In this document: piece by piece, positions 62,856 through 64,000 of the stretch | Layout: each line of letters starts with the position of its first letter | Numbering within the stretch: the stretch's first letter is position 1 | Assembly: GCA_034620365.1 (NCBI GenBank) | Contig: JAQGEQ010000380.1 | Location: 3,534,001 to 3,598,000 of the forward strand | Direction of reading: 5' to 3' | DNA: 64,000 bases | Source of the DNA: Pegea sp. RAD2-039 | Lineage: Eukaryota; Chordata; Thaliacea; Salpida; Salpidae | Made by a program: the position numbers and the translations under genes | Notes under the pieces: generated by a model | The model's input: the letters and a program-made list of their open reading frames with translations, nothing else | What the model was told of the DNA's origin: nothing | The model's database searches: none

Positions 62856-64000
62856 ATGAAGAATAAAGGACAATTTAAAAGGATTTGTATTGCAATAATC
62901 ATAATTGTGTTAGTCTATTTAATAGTTTCTCAACACAAACTGAACTCTTTACTATCAAAAGATTTGGTTGAATCAGTAAATTTAGATGAAAAAGAAGAAA
63001 TAAGTAAAGATTTAAAATATAACTTTCTAACCGAAACCAACAACAAACGAACAGGGTTAACTGCTATAGGGAGTCATTTCAGAATAAACGGTCATATTTT
63101 GCAAATTATTAGTGGTGCTATTCATTACTTTCGAATGCCGGAAGATAACTGGAGATCTATTTTAAAATTAGCAAAACTTTGTGGCTTAAATGTTATTGAG
63201 ACTTATGTACCATGGAATCTACATGAACCTCGACCAGGAGTTTTCAATTTTTCCGGAATGCTTAATTTAAAAAAGTTTATTTTGACTGCATATGAAGAAG
63301 GACTTTTAGTAATAATCAGACCAGGACCATATATTTGTTCTGAGTGGGAATTTGGCGGTTTGCCTTCTTGGCTTTTAAAAGATCCTAATATGAAGGTTAG
63401 AACAACATACAAACCATATATAAAAGCTGTTGTTGAATATTTTGACCGATTACTGCCAATTATCAATGAACTTCAGTATCAAAATGGAGGCCCAATTGTT
63501 GCTGTACAGTTAGAGAATGAATATGGTTCTTATTTCAAAGATCAGCATTATTTACCTTTTTTAAAAAATCTGTTCATTAGTAAAGGTATAAAAGAGTTAT
63601 TATTTATATCAGATAGCATCAGCGGACTACAGCAACAAACTATACCTGGTGTTTTAAAAACTGTGAACTTTAAAAAAGTTGGTGATAATTTCAGACAATT
63701 AAAAAAAATGCAACCAAATTCACCAATGATGGTTATGGAGTTCTGGACCGGTTGGTTTGATTGGTGGGGAGAAAAGCATCATACTTTATCAGTCAGTGAG
63801 TTTCAACAAACACTGGATGACATTTTATCAGCTGGTTCTTCTGTAAACATGTATATGTTTTTTGGTGGAACGAACTTCGGTTTTATGAATGGTGCTTTTG
63901 CAGACGGTGGAACTTATCATAGTGATATTACTAGTTATGATTATGATGCTTTGGTAGCAGAAAATGGTGATTTAACTTTAAAGTATTTTGCTGCTCAAAG
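62856..64000 (+). CDS. GH35 beta-galactosidase-like, membrane-anchored, 3' truncated by window edge
   Basis: The frame is open from ATG 62856 to the right edge, 381 codons with no intron in this part. Residues about 9-25 are a hydrophobic signal-anchor (ICIAIIIIVLVYLIV) after a basic start, suggesting a type II membrane protein. The GH35 catalytic domain follows: SGAIHYFRMPEDNW, ETYVPWNLHEPRPGVFNFSG, IIRPGPYICSEWEFGGLPSW, the acid/base Glu in AVQLENEYGSY and the nucleophile Glu in MVMEFWTGWFDWWG, then MYMFFGGTNFGFMNGA. Both catalytic residues are present, so it is probably an active exo-beta-galactosidase of the GLB1L2/GLB1L3 type. Its C-terminal jelly-roll domains should lie beyond the window. 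Confidence 0.92.
   Translation, partial: MKNKGQFKRICIAIIIIVLVYLIVSQHKLNSLLSKDLVESVNLDEKEEISKDLKYNFLTETNNKRTGLTAIGSHFRINGHILQIISGAIHYFRMPEDNWRSILKLAKLCGLNVIETYVPWNLHEPRPGVFNFSGMLNLKKFILTAYEEGLLVIIRPGPYICSEWEFGGLPSWLLKDPNMKVRTTYKPYIKAVVEYFDRLLPIINELQYQNGGPIVAVQLENEYGSYFKDQHYLPFLKNLFISKGIKELLFISDSISGLQQQTIPGVLKTVNFKKVGDNFRQLKKMQPNSPMMVMEFWTGWFDWWGEKHHTLSVSEFQQTLDDILSAGSSVNMYMFFGGTNFGFMNGAFADGGTYHSDITSYDYDALVAENGDLTLKYFAAQ

Overview
The window is nuclear DNA of an AT-rich, intron-rich animal. Many introns are about 50-120 bp with GT..AG ends, coding exons stand out as islands of higher complexity, and the products are metazoan: a FRAS1-type extracellular matrix protein, a synaptophysin, cathepsin F, a Kazal inhibitor and a GH35 beta-galactosidase. 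Standard codon usage reads correctly throughout. I cannot fix the phylum from the sequence. Exon models were built by hand from splice signals and reading phase, and family names come from recognised motifs, not from searches.

Layout. (1) 481-959 (minus) and 18307-18790 (plus) hold two near-identical copies, in inverted orientation, of a three-exon gene for a 78-residue secreted peptide of unknown family. Between these arms lie a decayed LINE (3551-4870), an 11-exon cathepsin F with an N-terminal cystatin domain (5771-9241, minus), a three-exon Kazal inhibitor with eight cysteines (12218-12576, plus) and a 13-exon coiled-coil protein (13491-16458, plus). (2) 18790-21600 is largely non-coding, with one LINE 3' tail. 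(3) 21617-51894 (minus) is a single 75-exon gene for a FRAS1 orthologue of about 4,132 residues: signal peptide, six VWC modules, a furin-like repeat array, a long CSPG array, Calx-beta domains, a membrane segment and a C-terminal TEV. The phases of all 75 exons sum to an exact multiple of three if one single-base deletion in exon 39 is allowed for. (4) 51900-57970 is non-coding apart from a 5'-truncated LINE copy. (5) 57978-58703 (plus) is an intronless synaptophysin-family gene. (6) 59600-62360 is a longer decayed copy of the same LINE family. (7) 62856 to the right edge is the 5' part of a membrane-anchored GH35 beta-galactosidase-like gene.

Themes. The left 18 kb contains secreted products (a protease with its own cystatin module, a serine protease inhibitor, and two copies of a small secreted peptide) bounded by an inverted duplication. 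The peptide copies are the most unusual object. Their second intron and last exon are almost identical, while the end of exon 1, intron 1 and the first half of exon 2 have diverged, and every change I see in the coding part of that patch alters the protein. The FRAS1 gene is notable for keeping a vertebrate-like module order in a compact invertebrate locus.
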